Position numbers and translations under genes: made by a program. Under the pieces are notes generated by a model that was given only the letters and a program-made list of their open reading frames with translations, was not told the origin of the DNA and did not search any database. DNA of 51,803 nucleotides, taken from Thiobacillus sp. (lineage in GTDB: Bacteria; Pseudomonadota; Gammaproteobacteria; Burkholderiales; Thiobacillaceae). Location: the NCBI GenBank assembly GCA_024709425.1, contig JANJWS010000105.1, positions 1 through 51,803 on the forward strand. Direction: 5' to 3'. Below are positions 35,276 to 42,908 of this stretch, piece by piece (position 1 is the first letter of the stretch; each line of letters opens with the position of its first letter).

Positions 35276-35842
35276 ATGAAACTGACCCACGAAATCAAGC
35301 GCATGCTCGATGCCCTCGCCTTTGCCAACGTCGGCGAAAACCTCAACCGCCGCCAGAAGTCGCGCGCCATCGCGGGCAGCGCCGCGCCGGCGGCACCCGC
35401 CCCCCAGGTAGCGGTGACTGCCGCCCACCTGCCGCAAGTCGGACTGTATCTCGGCAGCGAACTGCCGGCCGACGTCATGCAATACGTGGTGCAGACCTGC
35501 GTCCGCCTCAAGCACGGCCTGACCGTGCTGACCTTCCAGTCGGAGCTTGAGGCACGGGCCCTGCTGGCGCCTTTCCAGGCGACGCTCGACGCGGCCGGTC
35601 TCCAGCCGCGCGTGACCGTGCTGACCGGCGAACCGCCCGCCTCGCTGATCCACGCGCTGCGCAAGCGTCCGGACGTGGCCTTCCTCATCTGCAACGAATC
35701 CGGCTATTTCGGACGCGGCCTGCTGAAGGGCACGGTGCGCCAGGACGCCATTCCCGTGCCGGTAGTCATGGTCGCCAGCAGCGAGGCTGCAACGCAACCC
35801 AACCACAGCGAAGCAGGCGTCGCGCACGAACGCGCTGCCTGA
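35276..35842 (+). CDS. UspA-like protein preceding a SulP transporter
   Basis: This 188-residue soluble protein has an AGGAG ribosome site. Residues 55-165 have an alternating strand/helix pattern (VGLYLGSELPADVMQYVV, LTVLTF, RVTVLTGEPPASLIHALRKRPDVAFLICN, VPVVMVA) resembling a universal stress protein domain, without a clear ATP-binding glycine motif. The family call is tentative. Its place behind the sigma-54 promoter and 96 bases before a SulP gene suggests a regulatory or accessory role for that transporter. Confidence 0.65.
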   Translation: MKLTHEIKRMLDALAFANVGENLNRRQKSRAIAGSAAPAAPAPQVAVTAAHLPQVGLYLGSELPADVMQYVVQTCVRLKHGLTVLTFQSELEARALLAPFQATLDAAGLQPRVTVLTGEPPASLIHALRKRPDVAFLICNESGYFGRGLLKGTVRQDAIPVPVVMVASSEAATQPNHSEAGVAHERAA

Positions 35843-35889
35843 GCCAGCCGCCCGCGGGCGCACCTATAGTCTGGAGCGCCCGGTTCCTG

Positions 35890-35910
35890 CCCCATGCGTG
35901 AAGCATGGGG
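35890..35910 (+). other. Hairpin in the leader before the first SulP gene
   Basis: CCCCATGC at 35890-35897 and GCATGGGG at 35903-35910 form a perfect 8-base-pair stem with a 5-base loop, 28 bases upstream of the SulP ATG. No T-run follows, so it is not a simple terminator. It might set relative expression of the UspA-like and SulP genes or stabilise the mRNA. Confidence 0.5.
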
Positions 35911-35938
35911 AGATTGCCATTTCCACGACTGACCCGTC

Positions 35939-37987
35939 ATGCTGAATCGTTTTTTCCCTTTCCTGCGCTGGTTTCCGTTGAAAGGCGAGTCCTTGCGCGG
36001 CGACCTCATCGCCGGCATCACGGTTTCGCTGATCCTGATCCCGCAATCGATGGCCTACGCGACGCTCGCCGGCCTGCCAGTGGTCTACGGCCTCTACGCC
36101 GCCTTCCTGCCGGTGATGATCGCCTCCATGTGGGGCGCCTCGCGCTTCCTCCATACCGGCCCGGTCGCGCTGCTGTCGTTGATGTCGGCGGCGGCAATCG
36201 AGCCGCTGGCAAGCCGCGGCACCGACGAATTCATCGCGCTGTCGATGACGCTCGCCCTGATGGTCGGCGTGCTGCGCCTCGCGCTCGGCGGCTTCCGCAT
36301 GGGGGTGCTGATCAACCTCGCCTCGCACCCGGTGATCAACGGCTTCACCAACGCCGCGGCGCTGATCATCGGTCTGTCGCTGCTCAACACCTTCATCAAC
36401 GTGCCGATGCCGCGCTCGGACATGTTCCTGCGCGATCTCTGGCATGTGGCGATGCAGCTGCCGCTGGCGCACTGGCCGACCATCGCCTTCGGCATCGGCA
36501 CGCTGATCGTGATGTCGCTGCTGAAGAAGTGGCTGCCCAAGCTGCCCGGCGTGCTCGCCGTCGTCGTCCTCGGCACCGTGATCAGCGCAGCCGTCGGCTT
36601 CGAGAAAACGGCGCTGGTCGCCCCCGGGCAGATCGTCGATGCCGACGCGCGCGCGGCCTACGCGCAGTTCGCCGAGCTTGAAGCGGCGCTCACGCGCAAC
36701 AAGACCGCCCAGGGCGAGGTGCGCAAGCGCATCGCCACGCTGGCCAAGACCGACGCGCACGACTATTCGCTGGAAGCGGAAGAGCTGCGCCTGCTGGGCG
36801 AGGAGCAGAGCCTGAAGAAGCAGCTCTATGGTCAGCGGGTCGCCGTGTTCCGCTACGCGCTCGAGCCCGTCACGGGGGAAGACGGCATGGTGCGTTATCG
36901 GGCCGCGACCGAGTCAGGCTGGATAGCGGCATCCTGGCGCTTCGTCGGCATGAAGGACGGGCAGTTCCGCCTGTCGGGCGGCGGCCAGGTCGTCGGCAAC
37001 ATCCCCGCCGGCCTGCCCAGCTTCACGATTCCGTCGATGGACCTGGGCGTGATGACCGGCTTGCTGGGCACGGCCTTCATCATGGCGTTGATCGGATTCA
37101 TGGAAGCGACCTCGATCTCGCGCGCGCTTGCCGCCAAGAGCCGGGAAAAGCTCGACCCCAACCAGGAGTTGATCGGCCAGGGCCTGGCCAACATCGTCGG
37201 CAGCTTCTTCCAGTCCTACACGGTGTCGGGCTCGTTTTCGCGCTCGGCCGTGGCGGCGAAATCCGGCGCACGCACGGGGCTCTACGCGATCATCAGCGCG
37301 GTCGGCGTCGTCATCGTCATGCTGTTCCTCACGCAGTACTTCTACCACCTGCCGCAGCCGGTGCTCGCCGCCATCGTGATGAGCGCGGTGTTCGGACTGA
37401 TCGACTTCAAGACGCTGCGTCATTCCTGGAACGTGCGCAAGAGCGACGGCGTCGTCGGCGGACTCACCTTCATCGCCACGCTGGTGATGGCGCCGCAACT
37501 CGCGAACGGCGTGCTGGTCGGCGTGGTACTGACCATCCTGCTGTTCCTGCACGGCGTGATGCAGCCGCGCAGCGAAGTGCTGGGCAAAACCCGTGACGGC
37601 ACGCTCGCCGGCGCGGCCAGCCACGACCTGCCGCCGATCAGCGAACACTACGTGGCGCTGCGCTTCGACGCCTCGCTGGTGTTCATCAACTCGGCCTTCT
37701 TCGAGCAGGCGGTGATGAAGGCGATCAGCCAGTTCCCGCAGGCCAAGGCGGTGCTGGTGATCGGCAACGGCATCAACCAGATCGATGCGACTGGAGAGGA
37801 GAAGCTGCGCGCACTCGCCGCAGACCTCCAGCGCGCGGGCGTCACGCTGATGCTGTCGGGGCTGAAGAAGCAGGTCCGGGAAGCACTGACGCGCGCCGGG
37901 TTGGACGAGGCCATGGACAGGAAGAACATTTTTCCCAGCAAGGATATGGCCCTGCAGGCTCTCGCCGAGCGCTACGACCACCAATGA
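35939..37987 (+). CDS. SulP-family anion transporter with inserted domain and STAS domain
   Basis: This 682-residue transporter carries the SulP signature (IAGITVSLILIPQSMAYATLAGLP) and a C-terminal STAS domain (about 560-680; IDATGEEKLRAL). Between GFEK (about 223) and VVGNIPAGLPSF (about 352) is an extra segment of roughly 125 residues, rich in charged helix (AELEAALTRNKTAQGEVRKR). Standard SulP proteins have only a short loop there. SulP members move sulfate or, as in BicA, bicarbonate. The carbon-uptake genes nearby favour bicarbonate, but the substrate is not proven. No strong ribosome site is visible. Confidence 0.9.
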   Translation: MLNRFFPFLRWFPLKGESLRGDLIAGITVSLILIPQSMAYATLAGLPVVYGLYAAFLPVMIASMWGASRFLHTGPVALLSLMSAAAIEPLASRGTDEFIALSMTLALMVGVLRLALGGFRMGVLINLASHPVINGFTNAAALIIGLSLLNTFINVPMPRSDMFLRDLWHVAMQLPLAHWPTIAFGIGTLIVMSLLKKWLPKLPGVLAVVVLGTVISAAVGFEKTALVAPGQIVDADARAAYAQFAELEAALTRNKTAQGEVRKRIATLAKTDAHDYSLEAEELRLLGEEQSLKKQLYGQRVAVFRYALEPVTGEDGMVRYRAATESGWIAASWRFVGMKDGQFRLSGGGQVVGNIPAGLPSFTIPSMDLGVMTGLLGTAFIMALIGFMEATSISRALAAKSREKLDPNQELIGQGLANIVGSFFQSYTVSGSFSRSAVAAKSGARTGLYAIISAVGVVIVMLFLTQYFYHLPQPVLAAIVMSAVFGLIDFKTLRHSWNVRKSDGVVGGLTFIATLVMAPQLANGVLVGVVLTILLFLHGVMQPRSEVLGKTRDGTLAGAASHDLPPISEHYVALRFDASLVFINSAFFEQAVMKAISQFPQAKAVLVIGNGINQIDATGEEKLRALAADLQRAGVTLMLSGLKKQVREALTRAGLDEAMDRKNIFPSKDMALQALAERYDHQ

Positions 37988-38009
37988 GCGAATCGAGCTC
38001 GGGTGCGCT

Positions 38010-38324
38010 TCACTCGTCGTCGTCGAGTTCCGGATCCCAGCCGCGTGATCTAGCGCGCACGGTGGCCATTTCGTAAAGCGCGGCATGGCGCGCACGCAGG
38101 TCCGGCGGCAGAAGGCTCGGCAGGTTGCCATACTTGTCCCATTCCCGCTCGACTTCATCCGTCAGCTTCTGCATGCGCTGGAGATCCCAGCCGGCGCAGT
38201 CCTCGGTTTCCGGAATGAGGCCGAAAAGCCAGCCATCGAGCACGATCCGCGACAACATGGTCAGGCCGTGGGAATCTTCATGGAAGCCAGGGTAGGTTAT
38301 CTTGTTGTTCTGCATTGCACTCAT
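38010..38324 (-). CDS. Conserved-looking small protein of unknown function
   Basis: I do not recognise this 104-residue acidic soluble protein. It has no signal peptide, membrane helix or Cys pair, and ends in a strongly acidic tail (DPELDDDE). It contains an RMQKLTDEVEREWDKYGNLPSLLPPDLR segment of probable helix. A Met four residues in could be the start. It lies 25 bases downstream of the trypsin-like gene and convergent with the first SulP gene; it may be co-transcribed with the protease-like gene. Confidence 0.6.
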   Translation of the reverse strand: MSAMQNNKITYPGFHEDSHGLTMLSRIVLDGWLFGLIPETEDCAGWDLQRMQKLTDEVEREWDKYGNLPSLLPPDLRARHAALYEMATVRARSRGWDPELDDDE

Positions 38325-38349
38325 CGTCGATCAGTACGGTCCGGAGCGA

Positions 38350-39174
38350 TCACTCGATCCACTTGCCGAGGTAGGCGTTGATGACTTCGAGCACGGCCTC
38401 GGCCTTGATGATGAGACCGAGGTCGATCATTTCCGAGCCCATCACCATGCCGTGGTTGTTCGCCGGCACCGGCGCCGGCACCAGGTGGTTGGCTTCCTCG
38501 CGGAAGAACACCGCGGCGACGACGCCGGCGAACAGGAATTTCTTGCCGCCACCCTGGTTCGGCCGCATCGCGTCAGGCTGATAGACGAACACCGGGCTGC
38601 CGCTCGATCCGGGGTACACCGCAGCGTCGATGAGGAATTCCTTGCGGCCTTCGAAATCGAGCGCCATCGGCGTCGCGGTGGTGCCGCGGCGCAGGATGGG
38701 CATGAGGTTGGCCTGGTCCCACACGCCGCTCGGATAGCCGACGAACAGCACTTCTTCCAGCGCATCGAGCGCGCGCAGCGTGGCGGCGTCGGGCGCGAGG
38801 CGGCTGTCGATTGCGTGGTAATAGAGTTCAACACCCTGGTCGCGCGCCGCCTGCTCGAGCGGCCGCATGGGGATGATCGCGAGGTCGACCTCGGGATCCG
38901 GATGCATGAACCAGGCGTGCGGAAAATCCTCGATGTTGAGCTGGAAGCGCTGGCCGAACACCGGCTGGCCGTTGCGCTTCTGCGTGAACACCAGGCCGCC
39001 GCGGCGCACACCGTCGACCAGATGCCGATTGGTGACGATGAAGGTGGCGGTGCCACGCGGATGCGTGTGGCTCACCACGAAGGCAGTGCCGGATCCCTCG
39101 CTGCCGTCCTCCAGCACGGTATCGACCCGCACGGTATTGAACAGCAGTTTCTTGGTGATGGAGTTGATTTCCAT
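38350..39174 (-). CDS. Trypsin-like serine peptidase domain protein without export signal
   Basis: This 274-residue protein shows a chymotrypsin-fold triad: His51 in IVTNRHLVDG, Asp97 in EVDLAIIPM and Ser191 in VYPGSSGSPVF. Glycine, a common fold marker, is present in GSGTAFVV near residue 28. No signal peptide or PDZ domain is present, so it probably works in the cytoplasm. It sits 21 bases downstream of the second SulP gene and upstream of the 104-residue protein, suggesting it processes or regulates something linked to these transporters. Confidence 0.82.
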   Translation of the reverse strand: MEINSITKKLLFNTVRVDTVLEDGSEGSGTAFVVSHTHPRGTATFIVTNRHLVDGVRRGGLVFTQKRNGQPVFGQRFQLNIEDFPHAWFMHPDPEVDLAIIPMRPLEQAARDQGVELYYHAIDSRLAPDAATLRALDALEEVLFVGYPSGVWDQANLMPILRRGTTATPMALDFEGRKEFLIDAAVYPGSSGSPVFVYQPDAMRPNQGGGKKFLFAGVVAAVFFREEANHLVPAPVPANNHGMVMGSEMIDLGLIIKAEAVLEVINAYLGKWIE

Positions 39175-39195
39175 GCCTGCCTCTCGTCGTAGCGC

Positions 39196-41322
39196 TTACG
39201 CAGCGACCGGCTTCACCGCGCAGAAGAGATCATCGCGCGCCGCCTCGCCGAGGCGTTCGTAGATCGAGGCGATCGCCTGGTCTTCGGTGGCGAAGATGTT
39301 CTGCTGGCCGACCGCCTCGATCAGATGTGTCTGCCGCATGCAATCCAGCACCTGCTTCTTCAGGCCCGAAAACACCAAAGTGACGCCGATTTCCCGCAAG
39401 CGCTCGACCAGATGATGCACGACTTCTTCACCGGAGGCGTCCATCTGATTAATCCCGTCTCCGACGATCAGCACGTACTTGGCGGTGGGACGCGAGGCCA
39501 AAGCTTCGAGCACCGTATCCTCAAAATAGGACACGTTGGCGAAGTAGAGCGAACCGTCGTAGCGCATCGCCATGATGTGCTCGCTGGTCGGCAGGTCGGG
39601 ATTGACCTTGATATCGCGCAGGGTGCCGTCGCTGTAGCGGCCGAGCAATGCGACGCGCGGCTTCATGGACCGCAGCAGGAACAGCACGATCGCCAGCCCC
39701 GCGCCGACCAAGATGCCGTTGTCGAGATGGGGCGCAAAGAACATGGTCGCGAAGAACGTGACCACGGCAGCCGCGCCATCATGCTTGTGCGCCTTCCAGG
39801 CATGCTTGACACCCTCGACGTTCACCAGGCCACCGACCGCCATGATGATGATCGCCGCCAGAACCGCCTGCGGCAGGTGGTACAGAAGCGGCGTCAGGAA
39901 CAGCAGGGTGATGAGCACGATCAGTGCCGTGAAGACGGACGACAGGCCCGAGGTCGCGTTCATGTTCATGTTGACCGCCGAGCGCGAGAACGAGCCAGAC
40001 GTCGGGTAGGCCATCGAGACGCTGCCGGCGAGGTTGCCCAGGCCCTGGCCAATGAGCTCCTGGTTGGGATCGAGTCGCTGTTTGGTCTTGGCCGCCATTG
40101 CCTTGGCAATCGAGATGGCCTCCATGAAGCCGACGAGGGAGATCACCAGGGCTGCGGAAAGGAGGGTTCCAAGCTTGCCCATGTCCAGCGTGGGCAGGCT
40201 GATCTGCGGCAGGCCTTCGGGGATGGTGCCCACGACCTCGCCGCCACCGATCAGGTTGAAGGTAGTACCGTCAAGCTTTCGGATGCGATACTCGGTCGAA
40301 TCGAGCTGCACGCCTGCCGGCGCCCGCCCTGCCGGGAACACTGCAACGGTCTCGCCCGCTTCGTCGATCTGCCGCACGACCGGAATGAGACGCAGATTCC
40401 TGCGCTCCTTCGCGGAAATTTCTTCCGCATGACGCAGCGCCAGCCGCGCGAGGGACAACTCGGCCTCGCGATTCACGGAGGCGATGCTCTCTTCACTCTC
40501 GGCCTTCATCGCAGCAGTCAGGGCCTCGTTTCTCGCGGCCACGTCGGCATTCAGGCGATTGACTTCGGCGTTGGCCTGGACCACGCGTTCGATCTGGGCG
40601 CGGAGCTCGCCATCGGAGACCTGTTCCAGGGTCCCGCTTGAATTACGCTCAAAACCCATTGCCCAGGAAATCAGGGTTGTCAGCACCACAGCAACCAGTA
40701 CGCCCGGCAATTTGGGCGTGTATTTCTTCATCGCCCACATCAGGAGCATCGCACCCACGCCCATGGCGAAGGTCGGCCAGTGCGTGTCGCCAACCTGCTG
40801 GAAGACGCCCGCAATGTCACGAATGAACGATTCACTTCGCGGCATCGATACGCCGAGGAGCTTCGACACCTGCGACAACCCGATGATGATCGCCGCGGCA
40901 TTGGTGAAGCCGACGATCACGGGATGCGAAAGGAAATTGACGACCACGCCGAGCTTGAACAAGCCAAGTCCCAACTGGATCAACCCGACGAGGAGCGTCA
41001 GCATGATCGCCAGGGCGATAAAGTCGTCGCTGCCGGGCGCCGCAAGCGTGGCAATCGACGACGCCGTCAGCAGCGACACCACGGCGACCGGGCCGGTCGC
41101 CAGCTGGTTCGACGATCCCCACATCGCGGCAACCGCGACCGGCAGAAACGCCGCATACAGGCCGTAGTAAGCAGGAAGGCCGGCCAACTGGGCGTAGGCC
41201 ATCGACTGCGGGATCAGCACCAGCGCAACCGTCAGGCCGGCAAGGAAATTGATCTTGACGTCGTCGCCCCTGAGGGGCAACCAGCGCAGGAACGGCAGGA
41301 AACGGCAAAGCTGGGAATTCAT
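39196..41322 (-). CDS. Second SulP-family anion transporter with inserted coiled-coil-like domain
   Basis: This 708-residue protein is a paralogue of the SulP at 35939. It has the same N-terminal pattern (FLAGLTVALVLIPQSMAYAQLAGLP), a GQGLGNLAGSVSMAYPTSGSFSRSA core and a C-terminal STAS domain (MDASGEEVVHHL). Its inserted segment (about 225-360) contains a long heptad-like helix (AQIERVVQANAEVNRLNADVAARNE). The two transporters are similar in the core but diverged in the insert. It is divergently transcribed from the LCIB-like gene across a short control region. Confidence 0.9.
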   Translation of the reverse strand: MNSQLCRFLPFLRWLPLRGDDVKINFLAGLTVALVLIPQSMAYAQLAGLPAYYGLYAAFLPVAVAAMWGSSNQLATGPVAVVSLLTASSIATLAAPGSDDFIALAIMLTLLVGLIQLGLGLFKLGVVVNFLSHPVIVGFTNAAAIIIGLSQVSKLLGVSMPRSESFIRDIAGVFQQVGDTHWPTFAMGVGAMLLMWAMKKYTPKLPGVLVAVVLTTLISWAMGFERNSSGTLEQVSDGELRAQIERVVQANAEVNRLNADVAARNEALTAAMKAESEESIASVNREAELSLARLALRHAEEISAKERRNLRLIPVVRQIDEAGETVAVFPAGRAPAGVQLDSTEYRIRKLDGTTFNLIGGGEVVGTIPEGLPQISLPTLDMGKLGTLLSAALVISLVGFMEAISIAKAMAAKTKQRLDPNQELIGQGLGNLAGSVSMAYPTSGSFSRSAVNMNMNATSGLSSVFTALIVLITLLFLTPLLYHLPQAVLAAIIIMAVGGLVNVEGVKHAWKAHKHDGAAAVVTFFATMFFAPHLDNGILVGAGLAIVLFLLRSMKPRVALLGRYSDGTLRDIKVNPDLPTSEHIMAMRYDGSLYFANVSYFEDTVLEALASRPTAKYVLIVGDGINQMDASGEEVVHHLVERLREIGVTLVFSGLKKQVLDCMRQTHLIEAVGQQNIFATEDQAIASIYERLGEAARDDLFCAVKPVAA

Positions 41323-41377
41323 GGATTCACTGGGCCGGGAGACGCCGGCATCGACTTGTCCAACGGTTGTAAAAAGC

Positions 41378-41392
41378 TTGTTATTATAACAA
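41378..41392. promoter_or_regulatory. Palindromic operator between SulP and LCIB-like genes
   Basis: TTGTTAT-T-ATAACAA at 41378-41392 is a perfect 7+7 palindrome in a short AT-rich island between divergent genes. On the minus strand it contains TATAAT, and on the plus strand it overlaps TTATTATAAC, so a bound protein could block promoters in both directions. Confidence 0.55.
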
Positions 41393-41420
41393 CAACTTCC
41401 TCCCGGTCATCCTAGCCCGC

Positions 41421-42569
41421 ATGTTTTCCCATCGCGCAAGCATCGCCAGCGCCCTGCACAGCTTTCGCCTCGATGGGCGCATGATGTGCTACGAGAAATT
41501 CGTCCCCAAGCTGTATAACTGGTGCCTGTCACTGGGCTTCACGCCGGGCAAGATCATGCCGTCGCGGGCGTTCTGCTCGGATGAAAGCCAGGGTTTCCCC
41601 ATCATCCTGCTCGCCAAACATTTCGGCGCATTTCCTTTCAACCACGGCCGCGTCGGTGGCATCGTCTCGGTGGACCGCCACAGTCCGCACGCGGATCACG
41701 GCAAGGATCTCGTGTTGTTGCAGGCAAGCCATGTTGGCTACGACGCCGAAACCGGCAAGTTCGGGGTATACCGGCGGCTAAGCGCCGAAGATGAACATCT
41801 GAGCTGCAGCTGCGGCAAGGTGGGCCGCGTCCTCGACTGGTACATGACGGAATACAGCTACGCCTGCGAAAACATCCGGCTGCTGCGCCACGAAGGGCAA
41901 CTGGCCGTGCTTGTCGATTACCAGCTGATCGCAAGCCCGCGCGCACAGGGCCTGTTTCTCATTTTCGAGAACCTGGCGCAGGGTGCGGTCGGCGAGGAAC
42001 TGCCCCCGCCGCTGGCGACACGCAGCACCGGCCACATCTTTGCCGCGTCCAGCGATTTCATCGCCCGAATTGGCGTCGACACCTGGCCGCTGACCGGCAG
42101 CACGCCCATCGGCGAACATCTCGCGGCCGAGGATTTCTACTTCCGCCACAAGAGCGGCTATCTGGACCCATTGCAGGACCAGCTGGAGAACAACCTGCTC
42201 GCGCCGATGCCCTGGATCCTCACTTCGAAGCACCCGCTGCTCACCGCGGCGTGCGCCAATACACTCGCCGAGTTCGACCGCACCTACCGCAGCCTCGTGC
42301 AGACATCGGCGATGAACGGCCGCAACGTGGTCTTCATTGCCGGCCTCAACATCGACATTTCACCGAGCCCTGGCGAACAGTTCCCGCAGACCAAGTTCGT
42401 CCCCTGGGCCGCCTACCTGCAACACGCCGATGGCCGCCGCGAAATCCTCGAGCAGGACGAACTGATCGAACACCTAGGCCACGCGGACACCGCGAATCCC
42501 GCCCAGATCGACCTCGAACTCGCCATCGCCATCATGGCCGCCAAACCCGCGACCGAAGTCCACCTCTAG
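41421..42569 (+). CDS. LCIB-like (theta-type) putative carbonic anhydrase
   Basis: I assign this 382-residue soluble protein to the LCIB/LCIC-type carbonic anhydrase fold by motif pattern: Cys52-x-Asp54-Glu55 (FCSDES), a GAFPFNHGRVGGIVSVDRHSP segment, His104 in LLQASHVGYDAETGKFGV, and Cys129/Cys131 in HLSCSCGK. In active LCIB homologues zinc is held by Cys, His and Cys, with an Asp/Arg pair nearby; the order and spacing here are compatible. The C-terminal 200 residues do not match anything I recognise. Its neighbours, SulP transporters and a DAB operon, support a CO2/bicarbonate role. Activity is not shown. Confidence 0.68.
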   Translation: MFSHRASIASALHSFRLDGRMMCYEKFVPKLYNWCLSLGFTPGKIMPSRAFCSDESQGFPIILLAKHFGAFPFNHGRVGGIVSVDRHSPHADHGKDLVLLQASHVGYDAETGKFGVYRRLSAEDEHLSCSCGKVGRVLDWYMTEYSYACENIRLLRHEGQLAVLVDYQLIASPRAQGLFLIFENLAQGAVGEELPPPLATRSTGHIFAASSDFIARIGVDTWPLTGSTPIGEHLAAEDFYFRHKSGYLDPLQDQLENNLLAPMPWILTSKHPLLTAACANTLAEFDRTYRSLVQTSAMNGRNVVFIAGLNIDISPSPGEQFPQTKFVPWAAYLQHADGRREILEQDELIEHLGHADTANPAQIDLELAIAIMAAKPATEVHL

Positions 42570-42602
42570 CCTTTCCGTCGCTGCATCTTCTGCAAGCCCC
42601 AC

Positions 42603-42800
42603 TCAGCGTGGCTTGCGCAGGGCCACCGTTGCGGCGGGACCGCTCGGCTGCCACTCGACGCCGTGCGCCTTCAGATAGTCACGAATCAATTGCCGCACCA
42701 CCTGCGAGGGGGTCACGTCCTGCTGCGCGCACAGCTGCTCGAACGCCTGCTTCTTGGCTGGATCGAGCAGGATGGTCAGGCGTGCGGTCTTGCTCTCCAT
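42603..42800 (-). CDS. Ribbon-helix-helix DNA-binding protein
   Basis: The ATG at 42800 has AGGTGA five bases upstream, better than the GTG at 42809, and gives 65 residues. The sequence TARLTILLDPAKKQAFEQLC then VTPSQVVRQLIRDYL is a typical CopG/Arc-type fold: a basic beta strand followed by two helices. No toxin gene follows it. It is divergent from the DAB-type operon with about 108 bases between the starts, so it is a candidate local repressor of that operon and of itself. Confidence 0.8.
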   Translation of the reverse strand: MESKTARLTILLDPAKKQAFEQLCAQQDVTPSQVVRQLIRDYLKAHGVEWQPSGPAATVALRKPR

Positions 42801-42825
42801 CAGAATCACCTAATGAACATTTTAT

Positions 42826-42837
42826 GATAATCTTATC
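42826..42837. promoter_or_regulatory. GATAA palindrome upstream of the DAB-type operon
   Basis: GATAA-TC-TTATC at 42826-42837 lies in an AT-rich stretch just upstream of the ribbon-helix-helix gene and 72 bases before the NuoM-like start. Ribbon-helix-helix proteins bind short palindromes or tandem repeats, so this is a plausible operator. Confidence 0.5.
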
Positions 42838-42882
42838 TTATATTCTGCACATTTGATGTCAATGCATGGGCGCGCTGCCTGC

Positions 42883-42902
42883 GGTGCGCGCCGCAGCGCA
42901 CC
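42883..42902 (+). other. Hairpin next to the start of the DAB-type operon
   Basis: GGTGCGC at 42883-42889 and GCGCACC at 42896-42902 form a perfect 7-base-pair stem with a 6-base loop, ending six bases before the ATG at 42909. The gene lacks a visible ribosome site, so this structure may influence translation initiation. Confidence 0.5.
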
Positions 42903-42908
42903 CTTTCG

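Noticed and set aside
42603-42800. Antitoxin of a toxin-antitoxin pair
   Set aside because: No toxin-like gene is adjacent; the neighbours are the LCIB-like gene and the DAB-type operon, so a local regulator is a better reading.
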